A stretch of DNA of 64,000 bases from Brevundimonas fluminis (GTDB taxonomy: Bacteria > Pseudomonadota > Alphaproteobacteria > Caulobacterales > Caulobacteraceae). Positions 18,732 through 26,886 of this stretch are shown piece after piece (within the stretch, counting starts at the first letter, position 1; each line of letters opens with the position of its first letter). Location of the stretch: positions 1 to 64,000 of the forward strand of contig NZ_RQWJ01000005.1 of assembly GCF_003934285.1 (NCBI RefSeq). The letters are read 5' to 3'. The notes below the pieces were generated by a model, which had not been told where the DNA came from, did not search any database, and worked only from the letters and a program-made list of their open reading frames with translations. The translations under genes were made by a program, and so were the position numbers.

Positions 18732-19228
18732 TCCGTGCCCTTGCTCCTTTCGCCGCCGCCCTGACCCTCGCCGCCTGCGCCACCGCGCCCGTGCCGGCCG
18801 CTCCCCTGCCCGCGCCGACCCAGGCCGAATGGGAGGCCAATCAGGCCGAATGGCTGGCGTTCAACGCGAAGCAGCCGGGATGGAACGTGACCGAGAGCGG
18901 CCTGCAGTGGCGGCGCGTGGGCCGGGCCAACCCGTCGGGCGACCAGCCCCGGCCCGAGGACACGGTGAAGGTCCATTACCGCGGCGTGTTCACCGGCGGG
19001 CAGGAGTTCGACAGTTCCTACGCCCGCAACGAGCCGACCGAGTTTCCGCTGAATCGCGTCATCAAGGGCTGGACCGAGGGCGTCGGCATGATGCGGGAGG
19101 GAGAGACGTTCGAGTTTCTGATCCCCGGGTCGCTGGCCTACGGCGATCGCTGGGTCGGCGGTGAAATCCCTCCGAACTCGGCACTCCGGTTCACCGTGGA
19201 GCTTCTGGAAGTGAAGCGCGCCGACTAG
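18728..19228 (+). CDS. FKBP-type peptidyl-prolyl isomerase lipoprotein
   Basis: 166 residues. The signal peptide ends in the lipobox LAAC (Cys about 17), so it is an envelope lipoprotein. The FKBP domain occupies the C-terminal 100 residues: VKVHYRGVFTGGQEFDSSY, GWTEGVGMMREGETFEFLIP and IPPNSALRFTVELLEV. It catalyses prolyl cis-trans isomerisation of exported proteins. The ATGA overlap with the sigma gene suggests it is co-transcribed and may belong to the ECF42 response. Its end overlaps the convergent J-domain gene by four bases. Confidence 0.9.
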   Translation: MIRALAPFAAALTLAACATAPVPAAPLPAPTQAEWEANQAEWLAFNAKQPGWNVTESGLQWRRVGRANPSGDQPRPEDTVKVHYRGVFTGGQEFDSSYARNEPTEFPLNRVIKGWTEGVGMMREGETFEFLIPGSLAYGDRWVGGEIPPNSALRFTVELLEVKRAD

Positions 19229-19644
19229 CGCTTCAACAGATGGTCGCGCGCGGCGTTCAGTCGGGCGGCCAGACCTTCCGTGCCGCCTTGGTCCGGATGG
19301 GCTCGCGCCATCAGTCGGCGCCAGGCGGCGTTGATCTGGTCCGGCGTCGCGCCCGCCGGCACCCCCAGAAGCGAACGCGCTTCGGCGTCGTCCATGCCCA
19401 CCCGGCGCCCCGGCAGCTCCCGCCTGCGCGAGGCGAAGGTCAGCCACAGGCCTCCGACCGCCAACGCCGAGGCCGTGATCCACGATCCGCGGGCGCCGGC
19501 CACAGCCGCGCCGCCCAGCATGGCCGCCGCCAGCAGGGTCGCCGCCACCCGCCACTGCCCCCGGCCCGCGCGCTCCGTCTGGCGGCCAAGCCTGACTAGA
19601 GCCCACAACGCGATCGCCGCCAGCAGGAGGACGATCAGGGTCAT
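19225..19644 (-). CDS. Membrane-anchored J-domain (DnaJ-like) protein
   Basis: 139 residues: two or three hydrophobic segments in the first 70 residues, then a C-terminal J-domain (LLGVPAGATPDQINAAWRRL, HPD in ARAHPDQGG, ending LNAARDHLLKR). This TIM14/DjlC-like layout would present the J-domain in the cytoplasm to recruit DnaK to the membrane. It lies seven bases after mipZ and is probably co-transcribed with it. Confidence 0.85.
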   Translation of the reverse strand: MTLIVLLLAAIALWALVRLGRQTERAGRGQWRVAATLLAAAMLGGAAVAGARGSWITASALAVGGLWLTFASRRRELPGRRVGMDDAEARSLLGVPAGATPDQINAAWRRLMARAHPDQGGTEGLAARLNAARDHLLKR

Positions 19645-19651
19645 CGGCGGC

Positions 19652-20473
19652 TCAGGCCGCCTCGTCCGGCACGGTCTCCGCGCCCAGATCCAGCGCCAGC
19701 ATCAGGCTGCGCAGTTCCTGCCGCGCCGCCACGTGGGCCAGCGACACGGCGACGGGGCGCACCTCCGGCGAAAGGTCCGCCACCGTCAGGCCGAACGGGA
19801 AGAGCTCCCGGTAGATGACCCGGTCGCGCAGGCCCGGCCCGACCCGGAATCCGACCCGGCGCGCGAGGGCGGCGATGCGCTCGTCAAGGCGCTGGCGGTT
19901 GCGGGCGGCGGCCACGGCCAACCTGTTGGACAGCACGATCCAGTCGATCGGTCGCCCCCCCGCGACGGCGCGGCGCTTGCGCGCCTCCCAGACGGTTTCG
20001 GCGTACATCGACGGCCGCTTCACCTCCAGCGTCACGGGATCGACCGTGCCCAGCATGTCGAAGTCGACGAAGCTGTCGTTCATCGGCGTGACGATCTGAT
20101 CGGCCGCGGCGTGGGCCGCGCGAGTGATGGGCGTGTCGCCGCCGGGCGTGTCGATGCAGACGAACTCGCCCTGACGCCGCGCTTCCTCCAGCGCCTGTTC
20201 GAAGGTCGCCAGCTGGGTCGTCTCGTCGGCCCTGGCCAGGGCGACGCCGTCGCCCATATCGGGCGCGGAGGGCAGCGGCAGGGTCACGCCGTTCGCCTGC
20301 GCCCACGCGGCGCGGTTCTCGAAGAAGCGGCCGAGAGAGCGCTGGCGCAGGTCGAGATCCAGGACCGCCACCCGCTTGCCGGCGTCCAGCAGGGCGCAGG
20401 CGACGTGGATGGCGAGGGTGGACTTGCCCGCCCCACCCTTCTCATTGCCGAAGACGATCACATGGGCGGACAT
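19652..20473 (-). CDS. mipZ: Cell division site-positioning ATPase MipZ
   Basis: ParA/MinD-superfamily ATPase that forms bipolar gradients from ParB-bound origins and inhibits FtsZ, so that division occurs at mid-cell in Caulobacterales. 273 residues. It has the deviant Walker A NEKGGAGKSTLAIH at 10-23, then LDLDLRQRSLGRFFENR, IDTPGGDTPITRAAH and TPMNDSFVDFDMLGTVDPVT, plus the signature C-terminal VGPGLRDRVIYRELFPFGLT. These blocks match Caulobacter MipZ closely. It is strong evidence for the taxonomic placement. Confidence 0.96.
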   Translation of the reverse strand: MSAHVIVFGNEKGGAGKSTLAIHVACALLDAGKRVAVLDLDLRQRSLGRFFENRAAWAQANGVTLPLPSAPDMGDGVALARADETTQLATFEQALEEARRQGEFVCIDTPGGDTPITRAAHAAADQIVTPMNDSFVDFDMLGTVDPVTLEVKRPSMYAETVWEARKRRAVAGGRPIDWIVLSNRLAVAAARNRQRLDERIAALARRVGFRVGPGLRDRVIYRELFPFGLTVADLSPEVRPVAVSLAHVAARQELRSLMLALDLGAETVPDEAA

Positions 20474-20531
20474 GCCGCGAACCCCCGAACGCGTGACTGG
20501 TCGCGGGGAGTGGCCGGAATTGAGGGCGACT

Positions 20532-21128
20532 TCAAGCCCCGCGAGCGCACCAGGGGCCGTCGACGCGCGCGGCGGCGCAGACGGCCGCCGCGGCGTCGGC
20601 GGGCGCGGCGACCTTCAGGCGCACCAGATCACGACCGTCGACCGTGACCGGCTCGAAGCGGGGGCTCAGCCCGGACAGGGCGTCGTGGGCGCTGAACTTC
20701 GACCAGGCGGCCTCGGCGCCCTCACGGCTGGAGAACGCGCCCAGCTGGATCAGGCGCGTGCCGCGCGACCGGGCCGGCATGACGGCGGGGCGCAGTCCGG
20801 CGGCCTGGCGCTTGACCTCCTCGACCGCGGCCCCGGCCACCACCGGGGCGGCGGCCTTGACCATCGCCGGCGCCAGACCGTCGCGGGCGTCCCAGAGGTC
20901 GTGCGGGTCCATGACCTGCACCGTCAGGGGCCGGGCGCGGCGAAGTCCGATGTCGGCGGCGGTCCGTGGGGCCTCGCGGCCCGGCCGCTCCATCGACACG
21001 GGGACGTCGGACACCATGCGGGCCAGATTTTCGAAGCGCGCGGGATCGGCCTCGACCACGCCGCAGGCCGACAGCGTCGTTGCGGCGGCGGCGACCAGCA
21101 CTGGACGGAACAGGATGCGCAGGACCAT
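20532..21128 (-). CDS. SPOR-domain lipoprotein
   Basis: 198 residues. Lipobox LSAC (TTLSACGVVEADPA) marks an envelope lipoprotein. The last 80 residues form a SPOR-type fold (TRLIQLGAFSSREGAEAAWS, then FEPVTVDGRDLVRLKV), which in relatives binds denuded septal peptidoglycan. The middle region has no recognised domain. It sits upstream of mipZ on the same strand (58-base gap), which fits a cell-division or envelope neighbourhood. Confidence 0.85.
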   Translation of the reverse strand: MVLRILFRPVLVAAAATTLSACGVVEADPARFENLARMVSDVPVSMERPGREAPRTAADIGLRRARPLTVQVMDPHDLWDARDGLAPAMVKAAAPVVAGAAVEEVKRQAAGLRPAVMPARSRGTRLIQLGAFSSREGAEAAWSKFSAHDALSGLSPRFEPVTVDGRDLVRLKVAAPADAAAAVCAAARVDGPWCARGA

Positions 21129-21202
21129 AAGCCGACTCTAAACGCCGGTCTTTGAAGCCCGGTTCACGAACAGGCTTAAGCGTCGGAGTTAACGCGGAAA
21201 CC

Positions 21203-22066
21203 ATGATCGTTTCGGATGCGCCCCTGCCCCTCGTGGGCTCGATCGCCGAGCTGCGCGCGACGATCGGCGGCTGGAGGGCGCAGGGCCGCACCGTCGCCTT
21301 CGTGCCGACCATGGGCGCCCTGCACGAAGGGCACCTCGACCTGGTGCGCGAGGCCGGACGACGCGCCGATCAGGTGGTGGCCAGCGTCTTCGTCAATCCG
21401 ACCCAGTTCGCCGCGCACGAGGATCTGGGGCGCTACCCGAGGCAGGAGGCGGAGGACGCCCGGCTGCTGGCCGGCGCGGGGTGTCATCTGATGTACGCGC
21501 CGACCGTCGCGGAGATGTACCCCGACGGCGCCACGACGACGGTTTCGGTGGGCGGCCCGGCCGAGGATCTGGAGGGCGCCTTCCGGCCGCGGATGTTCGG
21601 CGGGGTCGCCCTGGTGGTCGCCAAGCTGTTCAACCAGGTCCGGCCCGACGTCGCGGTCTTCGGCGAGAAGGACTGGCAGCAGCTGGCCGTGATCCGCCGC
21701 ATGGTGCGCGACCTGGATTTCCCGGTGGAGATCGTCGGCGTGGCGACGGCGCGGGACGGCCACGGCCTGGCCCTGTCCAGCCGCAACGCCTACCTCGACG
21801 ACGGCCAGCTGGCCGTGGCGCGCGGGCTGAACGGCGTGCTGGCCGAGGCGGCGGCGAAGGCGCGCGCCGCCGCGCCGCTCGCCGCGGTCGAGCGCGAGGC
21901 GCACGCGGCCTTGCTGCGGTTCGGATTCGACCGCGTCGACTACGTCGCCGTCCGGCAGGCGGAGACGCTGGCGGCGTTCCGCTCCGGCGTCGTCGAAGGC
22001 CCGGCGCGGGTGCTGGCCGCCGCCTGGATCGGCACGACGCGGCTGATCGACAACCTCCCGGTCTAG
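21203..22066 (+). CDS. panC: Pantoate-beta-alanine ligase (pantothenate synthetase)
   Basis: Condenses pantoate with beta-alanine using ATP, the last step of pantothenate synthesis. 287 residues from the ATG at 21203; an in-frame upstream ATG at 21152 would add residues unlike the family. It has the ATP motif VPTMGALHEGHLDLVREA, the VFVNPTQF block, FGEKDWQQL and the KMSKS-like LSSRNAYL. It diverges from the SPOR lipoprotein gene and its end overlaps the convergent chorismate mutase gene by four bases. Confidence 0.96.
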   Translation: MIVSDAPLPLVGSIAELRATIGGWRAQGRTVAFVPTMGALHEGHLDLVREAGRRADQVVASVFVNPTQFAAHEDLGRYPRQEAEDARLLAGAGCHLMYAPTVAEMYPDGATTTVSVGGPAEDLEGAFRPRMFGGVALVVAKLFNQVRPDVAVFGEKDWQQLAVIRRMVRDLDFPVEIVGVATARDGHGLALSSRNAYLDDGQLAVARGLNGVLAEAAAKARAAAPLAAVEREAHAALLRFGFDRVDYVAVRQAETLAAFRSGVVEGPARVLAAAWIGTTRLIDNLPV

Positions 22067-22803
22067 TCCAGCGTGCCCACCAGACCGTCGATGCGCTCCA
22101 TCGGCACGGCGGCGTCGACCAGCGACAGGGTCCAGCCGCGGTGGGTGGCCAGGCCCCAGCGGCCGGCGCCCGGGCCGAAATCGGCGCCGCCGCTGGAGAC
22201 GGTGACGCGCCGACCCGGCGCCAGCGAGGCCGGGTCGATGCGGCCGACGGCGAGCGCGCGGGGCGCCGAACGGCCGCAGCCGTCGAAGACGCGCAGATCC
22301 GACCAGTCCGAGCGCAGGCCGAGCCACCAGGGGTGGTCGGCCTGGAGCGCCAGCACGGCCACGCCCTTCCCTTCCGCGGCGAAGGCAAGGGCGGCTTCCG
22401 CGTCGGGACTTTCGATCAGGGTCGCCGCCTGGCCGAAGCGGCGGCGGGCGGCGTCGACGGCGCGGCCGGAGCCGTCGGGCGCCCAGACACGGACCTGGGT
22501 CTCGGTCTGACGGGCGAGGCCCCAGCCGACGATTTCCCGCCACAGGCCTTCGACCGCGCGGACCTGATCGGGACGGGCGCCGGCGGTCATGCGGGCGAGG
22601 ACGGCGGCCTCGCGGTCGGGGCGGAGCGGCAGGTGCGCGCCGGACGGGGCGTCCTTGGCGCGGCCGACCCGGTCGGCGAGGGCCAGGCGGCGCTGGAAGA
22701 GGGCCAGCATCTGATCGTCCAGCAGGTCGATCTCGTGGCGCAGGGCGCCGAGGGTCATCTCGTCGGCGGACTGCGGGCGGGGGGATGCGAGGGAAAGGGT
22801 CAC
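22063..22803 (-). CDS. AroQ-type chorismate mutase with unusual C-terminal domain
   Basis: Rearranges chorismate to prephenate. 246 residues from GTG at 22803; an ATG at 22758 (MTLGALRHEIDLLDDQ) is a reasonable alternative, since neither start has a strong ribosome binding site. The AroQ domain is at about 16-100 (LRHEIDLLDDQMLALFQRRL, RVGRAK, RPDREAAVL). The C-terminal 140 residues (VRVWAPDG, ESPDAEAALAFAAEGKGVAV, VTVSSGGADF) are not a standard partner and may be a degenerate prephenate-dehydratase-like or binding domain. A candidate attenuator precedes it. It lies downstream of the DAHP synthase and prephenate dehydratase genes on the same strand. Confidence 0.88.
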   Translation of the reverse strand: MTLSLASPRPQSADEMTLGALRHEIDLLDDQMLALFQRRLALADRVGRAKDAPSGAHLPLRPDREAAVLARMTAGARPDQVRAVEGLWREIVGWGLARQTETQVRVWAPDGSGRAVDAARRRFGQAATLIESPDAEAALAFAAEGKGVAVLALQADHPWWLGLRSDWSDLRVFDGCGRSAPRALAVGRIDPASLAPGRRVTVSSGGADFGPGAGRWGLATHRGWTLSLVDAAVPMERIDGLVGTLD

Positions 22804-22838
22804 GGTTTCGGCTTTCGATGAGGAGGGAGGGCACCTCG

Positions 22839-22901
22839 CCGCTTCGTCAGAAGCGGTCGCCGGCGAGACGTGCGGGTCAGACCCGCGCCTCAGCCGGCGC
22901 G
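22839..22901 (-). promoter_or_regulatory. Candidate aromatic amino acid attenuator (three hairpins)
   Basis: On the minus strand after the leader ORF are arms CGCGCC/GGCGCG spanning the leader stop (22884-22901), GCGGGT/ACCCGC (22872-22886) and CCGCTTC/GAAGCGG (22839-22856). The first two share bases and exclude each other, the geometry expected for attenuation. The last hairpin has no U-tract, so it may not be a classic terminator. Confidence 0.4.
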
Positions 22902-22985
22902 TCGAAAGCCGTAGGCGTAGAAGGTCGCGGCCGCGGCGAAGGCGCGGGCGACGGCAGGCTTGGCGATGGCGGAAACGCCGACCAT
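22890..22985 (-). CDS. Putative aromatic leader peptide upstream of chorismate mutase
   Basis: 31-residue ORF starting MVGVSAIAKPAVARAF and ending TFYAYGFRRAG. Five of twelve codons from 16 to 27 are Phe or Tyr (TTC, TTC, TAC, TAC, TTT), including a TTT codon, rare in a genome this GC-rich. There is no ribosome binding site, but a promoter-like pair ends about five bases before the ATG, so it would be read from a leaderless mRNA. Followed by alternative hairpins, it fits a ribosome-stalling leader controlling chorismate mutase. It is an inference; no homologue was checked. Confidence 0.5.
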   Translation of the reverse strand: MVGVSAIAKPAVARAFAAAATFYAYGFRRAG

Positions 22986-22990
22986 GCGGG

Positions 22991-23020
22991 AATGAGGCCC
23001 GGTCTTCAGGCCCGCGTCAA
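22991..23020 (-). promoter_or_regulatory. Putative promoter of the leader peptide/chorismate mutase unit
   Basis: TTGACG (23020-23015), overlapping the stop codon of the prephenate dehydratase gene, an 18-base spacer and CTCATT (22996-22991). The -35 agrees with the Caulobacter housekeeping TTGAC-type box; the -10 is weak. Predicted transcription would begin at about the A of the leader ATG. Confidence 0.4.
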
Positions 23021-23601
23021 GCCGGCTCGCGGCACAGAAGCACGAAGCGGGTGCGGTTTTCGGCCATTTCCTGCATGTCGTTGCGCAGAATCTTCAGCCC
23101 GTAGATCTCGGCGGCGGGCGGCGGCGCGAGGGCGGCGCGACTGCGGTCCCCGGCGTCGGCCACCGCGCGGGCCGCGCCCGCGGTGTCGAAGGCCTCGACC
23201 TGGGTCAGTTTCAGGGCCGCGATCTGCGGCTGGCACTGGGCCAGGGCGACCGGGTGGCTCTCGACCGTCTTGACGTCCGAAAGGCGCGCGCCGTCGACGG
23301 CCATCAGGGCCAGCCGGATCGGCCGCCACACTTCGGTGATCCGGTGCAGGCCCGAGGCCTCGACCAGGGTGGCGGCGGGCTCGACCCGCCCGACGATGGC
23401 GTTTTCGACAGGGATCAGCGCGCAGTCGCAGTCGCCGGAGCCCACGGCGTCCAGCGCCTGCTGGAAGGTCTCGAAGCCCACGGCCTGGTCCCACGGCCGC
23501 AGGGCGGCGCAGGCCTCGTGGCTGAAGGCGCCGGGCGCGCCCTGGAAGGCCACGCGCCCGGGACGGTCCGCCCCGCCGCCGATCGAGCCGCGGCCGACCA
23601 T
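23017..23601 (-). CDS. pheA: Prephenate dehydratase, catalytic domain only
   Basis: Converts prephenate to phenylpyruvate in phenylalanine synthesis. 194 residues: RVAFQGAPGAFSHEACAAL at the start, LIPVENAIVGRV, KTVESHPVALAQCQ, and the C-terminal IYGLKILRNDMQEMAENRTR with the family TRF motif. Typical stand-alone PheA proteins run to about 280 residues with a C-terminal ACT domain for Phe feedback. Here the protein stops right after the catalytic domain, so allosteric control by that route is absent. It starts two bases past the DAHP synthase stop. Confidence 0.9.
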   Translation of the reverse strand: MVGRGSIGGGADRPGRVAFQGAPGAFSHEACAALRPWDQAVGFETFQQALDAVGSGDCDCALIPVENAIVGRVEPAATLVEASGLHRITEVWRPIRLALMAVDGARLSDVKTVESHPVALAQCQPQIAALKLTQVEAFDTAGAARAVADAGDRSRAALAPPPAAEIYGLKILRNDMQEMAENRTRFVLLCREPA

Positions 23602-23602
23602 G

Positions 23603-24970
23603 TCAGGCCGCCTCGGCGTCGGCGCGTCGGCCGGACTTCAGCCGCTCGGCCACCAGGAAGGCCAGCTCCAGCGCCTGGTCGGCGTTCAGGCGCGGGTCGC
23701 AGTGGGTATGGTAGCGGCTGGACAGGTCGTCCTCGGTCAGGGCCTGGGCCCCGCCCAGACACTCGGTCACGTTCTGGCCGGTCATCTCCAGATGCACGCC
23801 GCCGGGGTGCACGCCCTCGGCCTCGGCCACGTCCACGAAGGTGCGGACCTCCGACAGGATGCGTTCGAAGGGACGGGTCTTGTAGCCGTTGCCGGCCTTC
23901 AGCGTGTTGCCGTGCATCGGGTCGATCGACCACACCACGCGCTTGCCGGCCGCCTTCACCGCCTTCATCAGCCGCGGCAGCCGGTCGCCGACCTTTTCCG
24001 CGCCGAAGCGGCCGATCAGGGTCAGGCGGCCGGGCACGTCGTCCGGGTTCAGCACGTCGATCAGCGGCAGCAGGTCGTCCGGCTCCATCGTCGGCCCGCA
24101 CTTCAGGCCGATGGGGTTCCTGATCCCCCGGGCGAACTCGACGTGGGCGCCGTCCAGCCGGCGGGTGCGCTCGCCGATCCAGAGCATGTGGGCCGAGGTG
24201 TCGAACCATTCGCCCGTGGCGCCGTCCTGACGCGTCAGGGCGCTTTCGAGATTGAGCAGCAGGGCCTCGTGGCTGGTGAATATCTCGACCTGGCTGAGCT
24301 CGGGATGGGTCTGCGGCGTGATGCCGACGGCTTCCATGAAGGCGAGGGCCTCGGCGATCTTGTCGGCCAGTTCCCGGTAGCGTGCGCCGGGACCGGCGTC
24401 GGCGAAGCCCAGCGTCCAGCGATGCACGTTGTACAGGTCGGCGTAGCCGCCGCCGGCGAAAGCGCGCAGCAGGTTCAGGGTCGACGCCGACTGGTGATAG
24501 GCCTTCAGGAGGCGCTGCGGGTCCGGGACGCGTTCGTCCGGCGTGAAGCCCATGCCGTTGACGATGTCGCCGCGGTAGCTGGGCAGGGTGACGTCGCCGA
24601 TCGTCTCCAGCGGCGAGGAACGCGGCTTGGCGAACTGGCCGGCGATGCGGCCGACCTTCACCACCGGCTTGCGGCCCGCGAAGGTCAGGACGACGGCCAT
24701 CTGCAGGATCAGGCGGAAGGTGTCGCGGATGTTGTCGGTCGAGAACTCCTTGAAGCTCTCGGCGCAGTCGCCGCCCTGCAGCAGGAAGGCCTCGCCCGCC
24801 TCGACCTGGGCCAGGCGCTCGCGCAGGCGGCGGGCCTCGCCGGCGAAGACCAGCGGCGGCAGCGCCTTCAGCTCGTCCTCGACGGCCGACAGGGCGCCCG
24901 CGTCGGGCCAGTCCGTCGGCATCTGGCTGACGGGTTTGTGTCTCCAGCTCTCGGGCGTCCAGCGGCTCAT
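23603..24970 (-). CDS. Class II 3-deoxy-D-arabino-heptulosonate 7-phosphate synthase
   Basis: First step of the shikimate pathway: condensation of phosphoenolpyruvate with erythrose 4-phosphate. 455 residues from the ATG at 24970 ([18 protein letters not shown]); a longer upstream frame is rejected. Plant-type (class II) motifs are present: [68 protein letters not shown] and [10 protein letters not shown]. It heads the cluster with prephenate dehydratase and chorismate mutase. In other class II enzymes chorismate mutase binds DAHP synthase, so the neighbourhood may reflect a complex. Confidence 0.96.
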   Translation of the reverse strand: MSRWTPESWRHKPVSQMPTDWPDAGALSAVEDELKALPPLVFAGEARRLRERLAQVEAGEAFLLQGGDCAESFKEFSTDNIRDTFRLILQMAVVLTFAGRKPVVKVGRIAGQFAKPRSSPLETIGDVTLPSYRGDIVNGMGFTPDERVPDPQRLLKAYHQSASTLNLLRAFAGGGYADLYNVHRWTLGFADAGPGARYRELADKIAEALAFMEAVGITPQTHPELSQVEIFTSHEALLLNLESALTRQDGATGEWFDTSAHMLWIGERTRRLDGAHVEFARGIRNPIGLKCGPTMEPDDLLPLIDVLNPDDVPGRLTLIGRFGAEKVGDRLPRLMKAVKAAGKRVVWSIDPMHGNTLKAGNGYKTRPFERILSEVRTFVDVAEAEGVHPGGVHLEMTGQNVTECLGGAQALTEDDLSSRYHTHCDPRLNADQALELAFLVAERLKSGRRADAEAA

Positions 24971-25047
24971 GCCGCCAAGATAGGCTGGAGACGTGGGCGG
25001 AACAATGAACGACGGGCGCGGTATTTGCGCCCGTCGTTCCGGAGGCG

Positions 25048-25551
25048 TCAGCCGACGCGGGCGGCCGCGGCGGTCAGGGCGTCGACGTCGGACAGCATCA
25101 GCACCTCGTCGCCCTGGATCATCACGCCGGGCGTGGTGGTGAAGGCGGCCGGGGCGCGGTCCAGCGCCTTGAGCGCGGCGGCGACGCCCTCGCCGAAGGC
25201 GAAGATCGGGATGCCCGCGGCGTGGGCCCGGCCCACCATGTCGCGCAGCACGTCCAGATCCGCCTCGGGCGCGCCCGCCGGCACCACCAGCGCCTTCAGC
25301 GAGCCGTCCGAGAGATGCTCGACCGTCGCCGTGGGCATCACCATCACGCCGCCGTCCGAGATCGGGCCGTCGGACATGGCCATGGGGGCGAGGGACAGGC
25401 CTTGGGCGCGCAGGGCGCCTTCGGCCTCGCCCATGTGGCCGAAGCTCATGGACCGGCGCATGGCCAGGCCGATGCGGGCGCGGACCGGCGCGGGGCGCCA
25501 GGCCTGACGGCCGTAGGGGCGGGCGGACGAGACTTTGCGTTGGGCGTGCAA
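25048..25551 (-). CDS. DJ-1/PfpI-like protein lacking the catalytic cysteine
   Basis: 167 residues from TTG at 25551, chosen because AAGGAG lies five bases upstream; an ATG 30 codons later is possible. The second half has the order of a class I glutamine amidotransferase-like (DJ-1/PfpI) domain: [35 protein letters not shown], then [18 protein letters not shown]. Where active members have Cys in an A-x-C-H-G elbow, this protein reads AFGEG, so the nucleophile is missing. It is probably non-catalytic. It follows a stretch without genes and precedes the DAHP synthase gene. Confidence 0.6.
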   Translation of the reverse strand: MHAQRKVSSARPYGRQAWRPAPVRARIGLAMRRSMSFGHMGEAEGALRAQGLSLAPMAMSDGPISDGGVMVMPTATVEHLSDGSLKALVVPAGAPEADLDVLRDMVGRAHAAGIPIFAFGEGVAAALKALDRAPAAFTTTPGVMIQGDEVLMLSDVDALTAAAARVG

Positions 25552-26390
25552 GACGGCTCCTTCTGGGGTTCACGATGCGCCGAGAGTCGATCGACCGGCC
25601 GCGCGGACGCGCGGTCGGGGAAAGAGATCGAGAGTTCGGATGAGGGGGAGATGGGGACGGAGGGGCGGAATTTCAAATCGGGGCGGGCGTGCGGAAGCGC
25701 CCTGCGGCGATGCACGCAAGGTGGAAAGGGCGGGCGGAGCGCCGGGCGCGGTGCCCGGATGCAGATGTGATTTACCGTTTCGGCTTCGCGACGACGCTCC
25801 GCGCGGCTCGTCTGATCGAAAGCTGTCCGAGGTGGCCTTCACCACCGCACAGGGCCGCTGACTTGGCGACTAACGGACGCGCCTTCGGCGGGCGGGCGGG
25901 AGACTTGCGAACCCCGGCCCCGGACGCGCGCCTTCCCGTGACGCGCCATGACTTCCCTGTTGCCCTAACGCTCGCGTCGCGGACGCTCGCTGCTTGAGGG
26001 CAGGATCGCTCGCGAAACGCGCGCTCCGGCCGGGGAAGCCGGCCGGTCGGGAACATGTGAGTTCCCGACGCGGCCCCCGCTCAAACCGCTTCCGCCGCGA
26101 CAAGCTCGCAAGGCCTTGCGCCCTTCCCCTGCGACGGAACCCGCGCATGCTGCCGCAGACCCGAACCGGGGCCGGAAAGTCGGGGCTGGAAATGTGCAGA
26201 GCATTGAAGGTGCGTGGAAAGTCGGGAGAAGTCGTCAGGACTTCATGGACCGTGCCGACGCAGCCGACCGACGCCGTCGCCGTCGGTACGAGCGACCGCG
26301 AACTTCATCCGCCGCCTTGCTCAAGCGAAACGGGTCGTGACAGATCCGACAAGCGTGGCCATTCTCGCCGGCACAGCCAGGGAGGTTTTC
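25552..26390. other. Structured intergenic region without a convincing gene (839 bp)
   Basis: Open frames here have no family-like sequence and no ribosome binding sites. The stretch contains adjacent strong hairpins: CCGGCC/GGCCGG (26026-26046) and TCGGGAAC/GTTCCCGA (26047-26068). It also holds two copies of GGAAAGTCGGG (26174-26184 and 26217-26227) and a GGTGGCCTTCACCACC stem near 25832. No tRNA, tmRNA, SRP or RNase P signature was found. It may hold an unidentified structured RNA. Confidence 0.4.
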
Positions 26391-26873
26391 ATGCGTCGTC
26401 TGATCGTCGGTCTGTCCTTCATCGCTCTCGCCCCGGCGGCGCTGGCCGCGTGCGGCCAGCCTGCTGCCGAGACCAAGACCGAGGCCGCCGCGCCCGCGGA
26501 AACCGCAGGTGAAGTTGCGTCGCCCGCCTCGCCCGGTCCGGTCGAAGCTCCGGCGAAGGCCGACCCCGCGCCGGCGGCCACGGCCGGCCCGCGTCAGGTT
26601 CGCTGCGTCATCACCGCCAGCCCCGAAAACTACGAAGGGCCATGCTTGTTCACGCCCGACCAGAACGGCAGCTTCGCCGTCGCGCCGCCAGGCGGTCGCG
26701 AATGGCTGGGCGGCGAGATCGGGCAGGTCGCCGTCTTCGTGCTGGAGCCCGGCGTCGCCGACGTGCGCGGCCTGACCAAGGACGGGATCAACTCGCGGTG
26801 GGGACGGGCCCAGCGCTCGACCAGCGACCCGGCCTGCTGGGACGGCTCGGACTTCCGGATCTGCGCCTACTGA
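26391..26873 (+). CDS. Putative lipoprotein of unknown function
   Basis: 160 residues from the ATG at 26391, with GGAGG six bases upstream. The signal peptide ends with ALAACGQP (lipobox LAAC). A low-complexity Ala/Pro/Glu spacer (about 22-65) is followed by a compact domain with four cysteines (RCVITASPENYEGPCLFTPD, PACWDGSDFRICAY) and GREWLGGEIGQVAVFVLEPG. I do not recognise the family. Longer upstream in-frame extensions are rejected, as they lack a signal peptide at the start. Confidence 0.85.
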   Translation: MRRLIVGLSFIALAPAALAACGQPAAETKTEAAAPAETAGEVASPASPGPVEAPAKADPAPAATAGPRQVRCVITASPENYEGPCLFTPDQNGSFAVAPPGGREWLGGEIGQVAVFVLEPGVADVRGLTKDGINSRWGRAQRSTSDPACWDGSDFRICAY

Positions 26874-26886
26874 GGCGGCCGCGACC

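Noticed and set aside
21170-21196. CtrA-like pair TTAA...TTAA before panC
   Set aside because: The spacing between the half-sites is nine bases, not seven.
26170-26240. GGAAAGTCGGGG resembling the RNase P RNA core
   Set aside because: RNase P RNA should read GAGGAAAGTCCGGGC with matching P4 partner; these are absent, so the likeness is superficial.
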